Assembly (NCBI RefSeq): GCF_014205795.1
Contig: NZ_JACHCN010000002.1
Coordinates: forward strand, 248,001 to 312,000
Direction of reading: 5' to 3'
Origin: Rhodanobacter sp. MP7CTX1
GTDB taxonomy: Bacteria > Pseudomonadota > Gammaproteobacteria > Xanthomonadales > Rhodanobacteraceae
Length of the DNA stretch: 64,000 bases
Below, piece by piece: positions 26,675-35,562 of the stretch. A program made the translations under genes and the position numbers. The notes beneath the pieces are model-generated. The model worked only from the letters and a program-made list of their open reading frames with translations, was not told the DNA's origin and did not search any database. How positions within the stretch are numbered: the first letter of the stretch is position 1; every line of letters starts with the position of its first letter.

Positions 26675-28660
26675 ATGCGTACCCTGCCAATCCCCTGCCT
26701 CACCGTTTGCCTGTCGCTGCTCTGCGCAGCGGCCATGCCGTTGCATGCGGCAGCGCCTGACAGCGCCACGAAGTTCGATCCGCTGCAAACCTTTGCTCCG
26801 TTCAACTATCCGCAGCCGGCGACAGCGTACCGCTCGGCCAGCGGCAAGCCCGGGCCGTTGTTCTGGCAGAACCGCACGGACTACCAGATCAAGGCTGCGC
26901 TCGATCCGGCAAGCCGTAAGCTGAGCGGCGAGGAGGTAGTCACCTACACGAACCACAGTCCCGACGAACTCGACGTGCTGTGGCTGCAGCTCGACCAGAA
27001 CCGCTATCGCAAGGACGCCCGCGGCGCATTCGCCGACGATCGCTTCCCGACCGAGTTCACCGACGGCTACAACATAGCGTCGGTGCAGGTGGAGGGCGCC
27101 GATGGCAAGCTGCAGAAAGTGGACTGGCTGGTCTCCGACACACGCATGCAGATAACCCTGCCCACGCCGCTGAAGGCGCACGACGGTCAGCTGCGCCTGC
27201 ATGTCAGCTACAGCTATACCGTGCCCGGCGAGTTCGGCGGCCGCACCGACGTCAACCCGAGCAAGAACGGCGACATCTTCGAGATCGCGCAGTGGTTTCC
27301 GCGGATGTGCGTTTACGACGACCTGGTCGGCTGGGACACCGCCCCGTATCTCAACCAGGAGTTCTATCTCGACTACGGCGACTACGACTATTCGATCACC
27401 GTACCGTGGAACATGATCGTGGTGGGTGCCGGCGAACTGCTGAACCCACAAGAGGTGCTCACCAAAACCGAGCAGCAACGGCTGGAACAGGCGCGGCATA
27501 GCGATGCCACCGTAATGATTCGTTCACCCACCGAGGTGAACGATCCGTCCAGCCGTCCAAACCAGAGTGGCACGCTGACCTGGCACTTCCGCATGCAGAA
27601 CAGCCGCGACGTGGCGTTCGGTGCGTCCAAAGCCTTTGTGTGGGACGCCGCACGGATCAACCTGCCCGGCGGCAAAACGGCGCTGGCGATGTCCGCGTAT
27701 CCGGTGGAAAGCGGCGGCAACGACGCCTGGGGCCGCGCCACCGAATACGTCAAGGCGTCGGTCGAGTATTTCTCGAAGCAGTGGTTTCCGTATCCCTACC
27801 CGGTCGCGATCAATGAAGCAGGCACCGCCGGCGGCATGGAATACCCGGGCATCACCTTCGACGACAAGACCGCACACAGCAAAGAACTGCAGCCGCTGAT
27901 CGCGCACGAGGTCGGCCACACCTGGTTCCCGATGATCGTGGGCACCGACGAGCGCCGCCATGCGTGGATGGATGAAGGCTTCAACACCTTCATCGACATC
28001 TACGAAGCCGATCATTTCAACCACGGCGAATTCGCGCCCAAGCGCGACGAGGAATACGCGCCCGGCGGTGGCAATCCGGCCGATGAAATCGTCAAGGTAC
28101 TGACCGATCCCGACGCACCTCCCCTACTGACCATCGCCGACCAGACCAAGGAGAAGTACCGCCACCCGGTCACGTACTTCAAATCCGCCTATGGCCTGGT
28201 GCTGCTGCGCGAACAGATCATCGGCCCTGCGCGTTTCGATCCGGCGTTCCGCAAGTACATCCAGACCTGGGCCTACAAGCATCCCAGCCCGTCGGATTTC
28301 TTCCGCTTCATGGATAGCGAGACCGGCGAGGATCTCGCCTGGTTCTGGCGCGGCTGGTATCAGCACAACTGGAAGCTCGACCTGGCCGTGCAAAACGTGA
28401 CGCCGGTCGATGGCGACTGGCACAAAGGTGCGCAAGTCACCGTGGCCAATCTCGACCAACTCGTGCTGCCGGCCACGCTGGAGGTGCTGTACACCGACGG
28501 CAGCAAACAGGACGTGCGAGTCCCGGTGGAAACCTGGATGCAGCACCACAGCTACATCGTCCGCGTGGACGGCAGCAAGCCAGTCAAGTCCGCCACCATC
28601 GACCCGGCGCACCTGGTCCCCGACGTGGACCGCAGCAACAACACGTTCACCGTGAAGTGA
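26675..28660 (+). CDS. M1-family zinc aminopeptidase, exported
   Basis: 661 residues with a signal peptide ending near PLHAAA. The gluzincin site is complete: HEVGH at 411-415 and the third zinc ligand Glu434 in WMDEGF, 18 residues later. The substrate-binding GxMEN motif is modified to GGMEYPG. The catalytic domain is preceded by a beta-rich domain (about 60-270) and followed by SETGEDLAWFWRGWYQ and a C-terminal beta domain. Probably a periplasmic or secreted peptidase that trims peptides for nutrition. It is a single gene flanked by a REP element and a strong hairpin. Confidence 0.92.
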   Translation: MRTLPIPCLTVCLSLLCAAAMPLHAAAPDSATKFDPLQTFAPFNYPQPATAYRSASGKPGPLFWQNRTDYQIKAALDPASRKLSGEEVVTYTNHSPDELDVLWLQLDQNRYRKDARGAFADDRFPTEFTDGYNIASVQVEGADGKLQKVDWLVSDTRMQITLPTPLKAHDGQLRLHVSYSYTVPGEFGGRTDVNPSKNGDIFEIAQWFPRMCVYDDLVGWDTAPYLNQEFYLDYGDYDYSITVPWNMIVVGAGELLNPQEVLTKTEQQRLEQARHSDATVMIRSPTEVNDPSSRPNQSGTLTWHFRMQNSRDVAFGASKAFVWDAARINLPGGKTALAMSAYPVESGGNDAWGRATEYVKASVEYFSKQWFPYPYPVAINEAGTAGGMEYPGITFDDKTAHSKELQPLIAHEVGHTWFPMIVGTDERRHAWMDEGFNTFIDIYEADHFNHGEFAPKRDEEYAPGGGNPADEIVKVLTDPDAPPLLTIADQTKEKYRHPVTYFKSAYGLVLLREQIIGPARFDPAFRKYIQTWAYKHPSPSDFFRFMDSETGEDLAWFWRGWYQHNWKLDLAVQNVTPVDGDWHKGAQVTVANLDQLVLPATLEVLYTDGSKQDVRVPVETWMQHHSYIVRVDGSKPVKSATIDPAHLVPDVDRSNNTFTVK

Positions 28661-28701
28661 GTCACCGACGTCCGGACGTGATTACCGAACGTGATCCCTG
28701 A

Positions 28702-28738
28702 AAACCTCGAGGCCCGCATGATTCGGGCCTCGAGGTTT
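28702..28738. terminator. Long hairpin, probably bidirectional terminator
   Basis: A perfect 15-bp stem (28702-28716 with 28724-28738), AAACCTCGAGGCCCG and its complement, around a 7-nt loop. The A run on one side and T run on the other allow use in both directions. It serves the convergent aminopeptidase (ends 28660) and TPR gene (ends 28801). Confidence 0.8.
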
Positions 28739-28800
28739 GAGCGGTTGCCTCACGACTCAGAAGCAGTTCCTGGCTGTCTCCACAGACAAAACGAGCGGGG

Positions 28801-29634
28801 CTAATGCGCTACCCGAAGTCGACCTAGCCCATCCTGAGCGAACTTCATGTCGGGGGCCAATTTGAGTGCCGCGCGATAGTCGGCGATAGCCTTGTCGCGC
28901 TGACCGAGTTGTTCGTACACCTGTGCCCTTGTCTGGATGAATGCGGCGTCGTTCGGTGCCAGTACCACTGCCCTCTCGGCGTCGGACAAGCCCTTCGCGT
29001 TCTCACCTTTCCGGTGATAAACCAAGGCACGGTTGTTGTAGGCAAGAGCGTAGTCAGGATTGAGGGAGATAGCCTTCGTGTAATCGCCGATAGCCAGGTC
29101 GTAGAGACCCTTTGCGCTATAGGCGTAGCCGCGACTGAAGTAGGCTACATCGCTGTCGGGCATAAGCAGGATCACCTTGGCGTAGTCGGCAATGGCCCGA
29201 TCGTACAGTCCCTTGGCGCTATAGGCGTTGCCGCGATTGCGGAAGGCCATGTCGGAATGGGGACTGAGTGAGATCGCCTCGGTTTGATCGGTAATATCTT
29301 GATCGTAGAGGCCAGTCTTGCCATAGAAGCTGCCGCGATTGATGTATGAGTGTGCCTCATCGGGATTGAGCGCGATTGCCTTGGTTTGATCGGCGATAGC
29401 CTGGCTGTAGAGCCCCTGCCTGGCGTAGGAAAGCCCACGATTGATGTAAAAGGTAGCCAGATTTGCGGTGGCTTGTCCCAATTGGATCACCGCAGTGCAC
29501 GCCTGGATACTGATAGTGGGGTCATGGCTCAAGCAAGCCGTCTCGTCATTGGAGGGCAGATCCGCCTGAACGGTCTGAGCGAACGTTTGCAGCGAAACAA
29601 ACATCAAAACCAGACCGATCGATAGTGCCTTCAT
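28801..29634 (-). CDS. Exported TPR-repeat protein
   Basis: 277 residues from ATG 29634, with AAGGAAGAG just upstream. The signal peptide ends near QTFAQT. About six tetratricopeptide repeats follow; each carries a variant of YINRGLSYARQGLYSQAIAD and TKAISLNPD. Repeats 2-5 are similar even at the DNA level, so repeat number may vary between strains. The protein is a periplasmic scaffold for an unknown partner. It is on the same strand as the protease gene upstream, 158 bp away. Confidence 0.85.
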   Translation of the reverse strand: MKALSIGLVLMFVSLQTFAQTVQADLPSNDETACLSHDPTISIQACTAVIQLGQATANLATFYINRGLSYARQGLYSQAIADQTKAIALNPDEAHSYINRGSFYGKTGLYDQDITDQTEAISLSPHSDMAFRNRGNAYSAKGLYDRAIADYAKVILLMPDSDVAYFSRGYAYSAKGLYDLAIGDYTKAISLNPDYALAYNNRALVYHRKGENAKGLSDAERAVVLAPNDAAFIQTRAQVYEQLGQRDKAIADYRAALKLAPDMKFAQDGLGRLRVAH

Positions 29635-29792
29635 AAACTCTTCCTTTGCTATCGCATCCAAAGTCTTCATGCAGAAACGCTGAACCCGACAAGGCTTCAG
29701 CCACTCCGCTTCGGGGTGGCTTTGGCCATCATCGGGATACAGCTTTTCCACGCATACGGAGCCTGTTGGCCCTGGCTATCGACCCGAAGTCG

Positions 29793-31709
29793 CTAGAGCT
29801 TTCCGTCCGCGCTGCTTTTGCCAGTTATATGCTTCGCCGCTGCCGGCATCCGATCTGCCAGAGTCAGTGTCGCGTCGCTAATCTTGCCGTCGCGCTGGAA
29901 TCGGATAGTCAGCCGCGTATCCACCGGCAGCTCGCGCAGTTGCTGGCGCCAGTCGGAAAGTGACTTTGTGGCAATGGCCACGCCATCGATTGAGCTGATA
30001 CGGTCAGCAATGTGCATACCTGCTTGCTCAGCCGCACTATCTTTGGCGACGTCGACAACTTTCAGCGAGTCACCATCGACAAGCAACCACAGGCCGCTGC
30101 GATCAAAGGCATACGGTTTATCGATGTCAACATTCGGTGCGAGGTAAATTTTCTTATTGGCGTAGTCGAACGCGACGGTGAAGCGATGCAATACGCCGCC
30201 GCCAAGATCGCCTGACCAATCGGGATTCGCGAGACCGCCCTTGTCACCAACGAAAAGATCGCCGGCGACGCCGTCGATATCGAAGTCACCCAGGCGCAGC
30301 GTGCCGAAACGCGCCGGACGCCCGCGCGATCCACCGTTAACGCCCCAACCGGTCACCGCTTCCGGCGACGCGCCGTATTTCGTGATCAGGTCGTGTGCGT
30401 GCACGAAGGCCGCAGTCATAACGAGCGACCCGCGCGAGCCCGTGTCGACAATGACTCGTACTGGCACGCCATCCAATGTGCCTGAGATGACGGCATAGTG
30501 GCCGTCGAGATCAAATGTCAGTGCGGCGGCGCCCGGCGGCGGTGTGAATTTCTTCGGTTCGGAGAACGTAATCTGTTTTTTTGCATAATCTATCGTCACC
30601 CCGAATCGCCGGAACATCTCGTAACCGACCAATCCATCGAGTGGTACGCCCTCGACCTTCGGCAAGTCACCAAGATTGGTCACCGCGAATACGGGGTCGG
30701 CGAGCGTAGCAGCTCCGACGCGAACCTCCTTGGCGCGAGCGAAACCCCGATTGTTGAGTTGCTCCCCAACGCCACCAGAAGCAAGTTTGCCTTCGCTGGT
30801 GAGACCCAGCCTCTTGGCGGCTGCTGGCGTCAATAGATTGCCGGCACCGGTATCGAACATGAGACGGACCGGCTTGCCGTTGACAGAACCGTCGATGTAA
30901 ATGTGGTTGTTGGCCAGGTCGAACGGGACGCGGGTAGTACCGCTTGCATCATTGATGTGCGCGGTGGCAACCATGGCGGGTACGGCGAAATCGCTATCGG
31001 ACACCGCGGCATTGAGGTTGGCGCGATTGACCCGGATATCCTGATGATTGCGCGGATCGGTGCGGCCGGCCGCATCCGTATCATCGTTCACAAAGTGAAA
31101 CGGCAGCAGTACGCCGTCGATCTTACGGTAGTCATCGAGTGCCGTCGTCTGCACTCCTCCGTCTCCATCCGGCTGGGCAAAGCGGGCCAGAAGACCGGTA
31201 TCCATTGAAAACCATAACGTGACCGGCTCGCCGCCCTCGGGTATCGCCTTGATGACATTAAACCGTTTGCCGTCCAGTTCGCGCGTTTCCACCGCTCCGT
31301 ACGTGGCGGGCATGCGCTGCGGATACCAGTAAGCGTATGCATTCATCCAAGCCTGGCTACGCGCAAGGCGCTTGGCCCCGGGAGTATCTTGCACGGCCAC
31401 TTCGCCACCGGAATCACGCTCCCAGCCATGGATGCCGTCGTATCCATCGGCACCGTCAATGGCACCCATCTGATAGCTTTCGCTGGAGCGGCCGGTCAAC
31501 AGATCCTGAAGTTGGTGGACCTTTCCGCTGAGGCCACCTCCCGTTGTCTCAGCAGTGCTATCCAGCGAACGCACGCCGTCCCAGTGCACACCGCCGCTGG
31601 CGGCCTTAAAGCGCGCAAATACGCTATTCGCATCCTCAGCGTATGCCTTCGCTGTAGGTACCAGCAGGAATAGGCTCAACAGCGCCGATAGGGATAGTCT
31701 GCAGGTCAT
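29793..31709 (-). CDS. Exported protein with two retropepsin-like domains and a PDZ domain
   Basis: 638 residues from ATG 31709, with GGAG six bases upstream; the signal peptide ends near AKAYAED. The N-terminal ~240 residues resemble outer-membrane lipoprotein-sorting-like folds (WYPQRMPATYGAVETRELDG region). Then come two aspartic-protease-like domains: GKPVRLMFDTGAGNLLTP (~320) and GVPVRVIVDTGSRGSLVM (~460), each with the DTG active-site triplet. The C-terminus is a PDZ domain (DSAAEQAGMHIADRISSIDG). With two DTG motifs in one chain, it may form an intramolecular pepsin-like site. Divergent from a winged-helix regulator. Physiological substrate unknown. Confidence 0.82.
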   Translation of the reverse strand: MTCRLSLSALLSLFLLVPTAKAYAEDANSVFARFKAASGGVHWDGVRSLDSTAETTGGGLSGKVHQLQDLLTGRSSESYQMGAIDGADGYDGIHGWERDSGGEVAVQDTPGAKRLARSQAWMNAYAYWYPQRMPATYGAVETRELDGKRFNVIKAIPEGGEPVTLWFSMDTGLLARFAQPDGDGGVQTTALDDYRKIDGVLLPFHFVNDDTDAAGRTDPRNHQDIRVNRANLNAAVSDSDFAVPAMVATAHINDASGTTRVPFDLANNHIYIDGSVNGKPVRLMFDTGAGNLLTPAAAKRLGLTSEGKLASGGVGEQLNNRGFARAKEVRVGAATLADPVFAVTNLGDLPKVEGVPLDGLVGYEMFRRFGVTIDYAKKQITFSEPKKFTPPPGAAALTFDLDGHYAVISGTLDGVPVRVIVDTGSRGSLVMTAAFVHAHDLITKYGASPEAVTGWGVNGGSRGRPARFGTLRLGDFDIDGVAGDLFVGDKGGLANPDWSGDLGGGVLHRFTVAFDYANKKIYLAPNVDIDKPYAFDRSGLWLLVDGDSLKVVDVAKDSAAEQAGMHIADRISSIDGVAIATKSLSDWRQQLRELPVDTRLTIRFQRDGKISDATLTLADRMPAAAKHITGKSSADGKL

Positions 31710-31797
31710 GTGCATCTCCGTTGTCAGGTGGGGTACTTGCACGACCATCGGGTTGATTGAACAATTGCATATACTTTCAACGAAGGCAATCCAGCTG

Positions 31798-32379
31798 GTG
31801 GCGAAGAAACCTGCGAACGGCATCATCGAGGATGCGAAAAAAATCGCCGTACTGGCCACGCCGATTCGCCTCGAACTCGTCACCACTATTCAGGCATTGG
31901 GGGGCGCAGCGACGGCCGCCGAATTAGCAGTGCAACTCGGTCGGCCTGCGGATGGGCTCTACTACCATCTACGCGCGCTGGTGCGTGGAGGCCTGGTCGA
32001 AGAACGCGCCGAGGCTTCCGCACGGCGCTATCATTTGACGGTCCCCAAAGGGGAGCACTTGAGCTTGCGCTACAAGCCGGGCGCGACCGCTAATGCCAGA
32101 GCTGTTGCTCGTGTCGCCTCGAGCATGTCGCGCCTCGCGCAGCGCGATTTTGTGCGATCGGTGAGTCAAGGCGGCACCGTGACCGAAGGACCGTCGCGCG
32201 AATTGTGGGTGGCGCGGCTCAGGGGTTGGGTTGATCCTGCGGAGCTCGCGGAAGTGAATCAATTGCTTCAGCGTTTGGCCGAGCTGCTCCTCCACACGCG
32301 ACCGACAGATACCGGCAAACTCATCGCTCTGCATTGGATTCTGGCACCTATCGATGCGAAGCCGGCACGGCGCAAATAA
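31798..32379 (+). CDS. Winged-helix (ArsR-like) transcriptional regulator
   Basis: 193 residues from GTG 31798; GAAGG lies 11 bases upstream and the start is uncertain because the frame is open from 31555. The N-terminal domain KKIAVLATPIRLELVTTIQALG and AAELAVQLGRPADGLYYHLRALVRGGLV is an ArsR/HTH_20-type winged helix. The C-terminal ~100 residues (SMSRLAQRDFVRSVSQ, LAEVNQLLQRLAELL) are helical and probably dimerise. Divergent from the protease gene with 88 bp between starts, so it most likely regulates it. Confidence 0.8.
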   Translation: MAKKPANGIIEDAKKIAVLATPIRLELVTTIQALGGAATAAELAVQLGRPADGLYYHLRALVRGGLVEERAEASARRYHLTVPKGEHLSLRYKPGATANARAVARVASSMSRLAQRDFVRSVSQGGTVTEGPSRELWVARLRGWVDPAELAEVNQLLQRLAELLLHTRPTDTGKLIALHWILAPIDAKPARRK

Positions 32380-33037
32380 GCCAGCCTGCCGATGGCGTGG
32401 CGCCCCTGCGCGCAGTGGCAGATATATGTCGATAGATCCATTCCAGGTTCGTGCCGAGACCTTTGTCTAATGGATTTACCTCTGCGGATCATTTGTCATC
32501 CTGGAATCGATGTCGAGACCCGATGCAAGTCTCCGTAAGCAAATCAGCCGCGGATTACCTCTGAGCTCCTAACGGAATCGATCCATCGCCGCAGGCCATA
32601 CGACCGGGAACGAGTCAGCTAAGCGATGTCCCTGCTGAGCTGGTCGCCCGTGAAGAATCCGGCCATGGCCGCGACGTCAATGTTCCAACTTCTGGACCGA
32701 TGTTGAATGTGTTGAGCCATGGAAGACCGACTCCTCAGTCTTGCTCCAGGGGACAGGCAAACTTGCGTCTTGTTTGATTCATCAGTGCGCGCACAAGGAA
32801 CACATAAAATAGAAATGCGCACCAGCTTGGCGCCTCTATCCCGAATCCATCGTCGTCGTGTTTCCCCTACCAGCGTATAGTGAATTCCGCTGAGCGCCAC
32901 GGGCATCGATACTGCAGCGTGTTGACGTTAATTCTCGAGAATGCCGAATGCAGCGGCTCCGCGCCGGCACTTTCCTCGGGTCGCAATCTCGGACACGGCG
33001 CGGATCGGCGGCAGTAGGTCGGGCGGAGAAATCAATC
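32380..33037. other. 658-bp region with no firm gene
   Basis: Sequence is less GC-rich than the core genes and frames on both strands are short. One 33-codon minus-strand frame at 32619-32720 has GAGGAG 11 bases before its ATG and is listed as a weak candidate. A promoter for the P460 gene should lie near the right end. No repeat or RNA gene recognised. Confidence 0.5.
32619..32720 (-). CDS. Doubtful 33-residue ORF
   Basis: ATG 32720 is preceded by GAGGAG at 11 bases. The product has no membrane segment, no cysteine and no recognised motif. It is listed only because the gap is long and the ribosome-binding site is good; chance is the likelier explanation. Confidence 0.12.
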   Translation of the reverse strand: MAQHIQHRSRSWNIDVAAMAGFFTGDQLSRDIA

Positions 33038-33673
33038 ATGAAGCTGTTCAACGCTGCGATTGTCAGTGTGGCCGGATCGGTGGCCGTTCTTGCAGTGACC
33101 GCTCTTGCGTTCGCCGCCTCTGGACCGACGAGCTCTGGCTCAGATCCTGCCGGTCGGGTGAAGGTCGATACGGCGGTCGACCGTTTCGGAAAGCTCCACG
33201 TGCCCGCCAACTATCGAACGACATACCAGTTCCTGGGGACCTGGGCAGTTGCCAGGGACCAGGGCCCGGGATCGGCAGAGATGCACGTCCTCTACGCATC
33301 GCCCGGCACCATCGACGCCTATCGCAAGGACGGGCATTTTCCCGATGGCGCGGTACTTGTGAAAGAGGTCTATCGCGCAGCTACCGAGGCTATGACGACC
33401 GGCACGGTCAGTCACGTCGACAGTTTGAGGGGCTGGTTCGTCATGGTCAGGGACCGCAATGGCCACCATCCCGCGAGTGATGTGTGGGGTGATGGCTGGG
33501 GCTGGTCGTGGTTTGACGCCGCCAACCCGTCGGTGGCCTCACGCAGTCTCCCCATGAAGGATGGGGTCGTGCGCCCGACGTTCGACTACAAGCTGAACTG
33601 CAAGGGCTGCCATGCACCGGCGAAAGCGACGGAGTGGATCTACACAGAAGGCTACCCGCCACTGAAGCCCTAG
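33038..33673 (+). CDS. Cytochrome P460-family c-type haem protein
   Basis: 211 residues from ATG 33038, with GGAG ten bases upstream. Signal peptide about residues 1-27 (ending LAFAASG), so periplasmic. The C-terminal haem c motif CKGCH is at 188-192. The upstream beta domain (VPANYRTTYQFLGTWAV, LRGWFVMVRD, WGDGWGWSWFD) is of the cytochrome P460/cytochrome c'-beta type. Members oxidise hydroxylamine or bind nitric oxide. No hydroxylamine or nitrite genes are nearby, so a role in NO or peroxide stress is only a guess. Single gene. Confidence 0.82.
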   Translation: MKLFNAAIVSVAGSVAVLAVTALAFAASGPTSSGSDPAGRVKVDTAVDRFGKLHVPANYRTTYQFLGTWAVARDQGPGSAEMHVLYASPGTIDAYRKDGHFPDGAVLVKEVYRAATEAMTTGTVSHVDSLRGWFVMVRDRNGHHPASDVWGDGWGWSWFDAANPSVASRSLPMKDGVVRPTFDYKLNCKGCHAPAKATEWIYTEGYPPLKP

Positions 33674-33808
33674 CGTCAGGGCGAACATCGCGCGGTCGCT
33701 CAGGCTTCAGCCTCCAGGCTGATCACTGAACCCGACATTTTTCAAGGTGCAGCCTGGACGAACGGTCGATGCTAAAGACGACACGGAAATGTTCAACCAA
33801 GAAAACAC

Positions 33809-33834
33809 AAAGCCCCCGATTTCTCGGGGGCTTT
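33809..33834. terminator. Bidirectional terminator
   Basis: Stem AAAGCCCCCGA (33809-33819) with TCGGGGGCTTT (33824-33834) and a 4-nt loop. It lies between the convergent P460 gene (ends 33673) and ssb (ends 33872). The A and T flanks suit termination on both strands. Confidence 0.85.
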
Positions 33835-33871
33835 TAGGCCAAAAGGCAACACTCTTAATCCAAGGTGTTGT

Positions 33872-34393
33872 CTAGAAGGGGATCTCGTCATCCGCGAAAC
33901 CGCTGTCGGCCGGCGACGGCGCCTGACGCTGCTGGCTGCCGCGATCATCATTGTCGCGCGACTGGCCGCCGTAGCTGCCGCCACCCTGGCGCTGGCCACC
34001 GCTGGCACTCTGCGGGCGCTCGCGTTGACCGCCGCCCCCACCACCACCGGCGCCTTCGTTGCCGCCAAGCATCTGCATCTCGCTGGCGATGATGTCGGTG
34101 CTGTAGCGCTCGACGCCGGCCTTGTCGGTGTACTTGTCGGTGCGCAGCGAACCTTCGATATAGACCTGTCGGCCCTTCTTCAGGTAATCACCGGCGATCT
34201 CGGCCAGCCGGCCGAACAACTTCACCCGGTGCCACTCGGTTTTCTCGACCTTCTCGCCGCTCTGCTTGTCGGTCCAGCTTTCCGAGGTGGCAAGATTCAG
34301 CGTGGTCACCGCCGTGCCGCCACCGGTGTGGCGCATTTCCGGATCCGCGCCGAGGTTGCCAACCAGGATGACCTTGTTGATGCCGCGTGCCAT
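33872..34393 (-). CDS. ssb: Single-stranded DNA-binding protein
   Basis: 173 residues from ATG 34393, with GAGG seven bases upstream. The OB-fold core is intact ([49 protein letters not shown]). A Gly/Gln-rich linker of ~50 residues follows, ending in the acidic tail DDEIPF that recruits partner proteins. It coats ssDNA during replication, repair and recombination. In many gammaproteobacteria ssb is divergent from uvrA; here it is not. Confidence 0.97.
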   Translation of the reverse strand: MARGINKVILVGNLGADPEMRHTGGGTAVTTLNLATSESWTDKQSGEKVEKTEWHRVKLFGRLAEIAGDYLKKGRQVYIEGSLRTDKYTDKAGVERYSTDIIASEMQMLGGNEGAGGGGGGGQRERPQSASGGQRQGGGSYGGQSRDNDDRGSQQRQAPSPADSGFADDEIPF

Positions 34394-34850
34394 GTGTCTA
34401 CCTCGCTGTGCTTGGCCGATGTTGAAGCATCGGCCGCTGTCGTTGGTTTGCCAGTCGCCATCCGTTATCGGGGGCGCCCGTCGGCCTCCTATCATAGCCG
34501 GCTGCCGCCAATCTGGCGCTGGAAATGTGCAGGCCGCTGCCCCTGCCCGCCAGATTCCGCGGCATCTGCTACGGCAAGCCTGAGCGCCAGGCCGACGGCC
34601 GGGCCAAGTGATTGCGGGCGGGCCGCCCTGGCGGCGGTATTCCGGCTCGTCTCCCGCGCCGGGGCTGACACTGACATTCGCAATGACAGTCGACACAGCA
34701 ATCGACGGGCCTACACCCTGCGAGGCAGTTCGCCCGGTCGACGCAACGGCCTGCGCCATGCGGGATGTCAAAGCCGAATGACGCCATCCGGGCATGCTCC
34801 CTACACGCCTTCGCCTCATTTCATGCGCATTCGATGCGCTAGAGTCAGGC
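34394..34850. other. 457-bp divergent spacer between ssb and an acetyltransferase gene
   Basis: GC-rich and without a convincing reading frame or repeat. It must hold the ssb promoter and that of the acetyltransferase; neither shows a clear consensus. Confidence 0.5.
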
Positions 34851-35363
34851 ATGCTTCTGCGAGCCGCCGAACCCGACGATGCGATGAGCGTGGCGCGCGT
34901 CCACGTGCGCTCATGGCAGGTGGGCTACCGAAACCTGCTTCCGGATGATTACCTCGATCAGCTGCAGCCGGAGGAACGGGCGCAGCGGTACAACTTCGCC
35001 AGCCCGGACCCCCGTCAGCCAAAGACGATCGTTGCGGCTGAAGCGGGAGTCATTCATGGCTTTGCTACCAGCGCTCCTTCGAGCGACCCGGCTGCGCCGG
35101 GGAATGGAGAGCTGTGTGCGCTCTATGTTGATCCTGACTGGTGGGGCCGCGGCATCGGCATGGCCTTGATGTCGGCAGCTCGCGCCCATCTTCTGGACCT
35201 CGGGTTCCGGCGTGCGCTGTTGTGGGTCCTGGTTGGAAACACCCGCGCAGAGCGTTTCTACCAAACCGATCAGTGGCAGTCCGACGGCATGCACCGAACC
35301 GCCCTGGTTTGGGGCCTGACGATCGATGAAGTCCGCTATTGGCGCACGCTTTCGGCAGGCTAG
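34851..35363 (+). CDS. GNAT-family N-acetyltransferase
   Basis: 170 residues from ATG 34851. GNAT fold with N-terminal IRD-type opening ([20 protein letters not shown]), core strand [17 protein letters not shown] containing the acetyl-CoA pyrophosphate loop R/QxxGxG (GRGIGMALM), and the later NTRAERFYQ motif. Acceptor substrate unknown; small-molecule or protein N-acetylation cannot be told apart. Single gene with no functional neighbours. Confidence 0.85.
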   Translation: MLLRAAEPDDAMSVARVHVRSWQVGYRNLLPDDYLDQLQPEERAQRYNFASPDPRQPKTIVAAEAGVIHGFATSAPSSDPAAPGNGELCALYVDPDWWGRGIGMALMSAARAHLLDLGFRRALLWVLVGNTRAERFYQTDQWQSDGMHRTALVWGLTIDEVRYWRTLSAG

Positions 35364-35516
35364 ACACGCACTCAAAATGCATCATGCAGAGTCGCAAGCA
35401 CGGTTGAACCCGATCCGCTGAAGCTTCGGATGTCGACGCAACATCGTGCTGCGTGGGCGGCCTCGCCACGTCACGCCCTTGTCATTCCACGCTGATTGAA
35501 TCCGCGGCTACTCACC

Positions 35517-35542
35517 AGGCACGGCCCAGCCGTGCCTTTCTT
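35517..35542 (+). terminator. Terminator-like hairpin upstream of DUF2252 gene
   Basis: AGGCACGGC (35517-35525), 3-nt loop, GCCGTGCCT (35529-35537), then TTCTT. It lies 154 bases after the acetyltransferase stop and 21 bases before the next start codon, so it could end the upstream transcript or attenuate the downstream gene. Confidence 0.55.
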
Positions 35543-35562
35543 GTGCCCAGGGGAAACCAGCC

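Noticed and set aside
28801..29634. Repeated ~100-bp units suggestive of a repeat array
   Set aside because: The repeats are in-frame TPR motifs of a coding gene, lack constant-length unique spacers, and are not CRISPR.
32836..33210. 124-codon minus-strand frame overlapping the P460 gene
   Set aside because: Overlaps the signal peptide and start of the P460 gene and has no family-like features.
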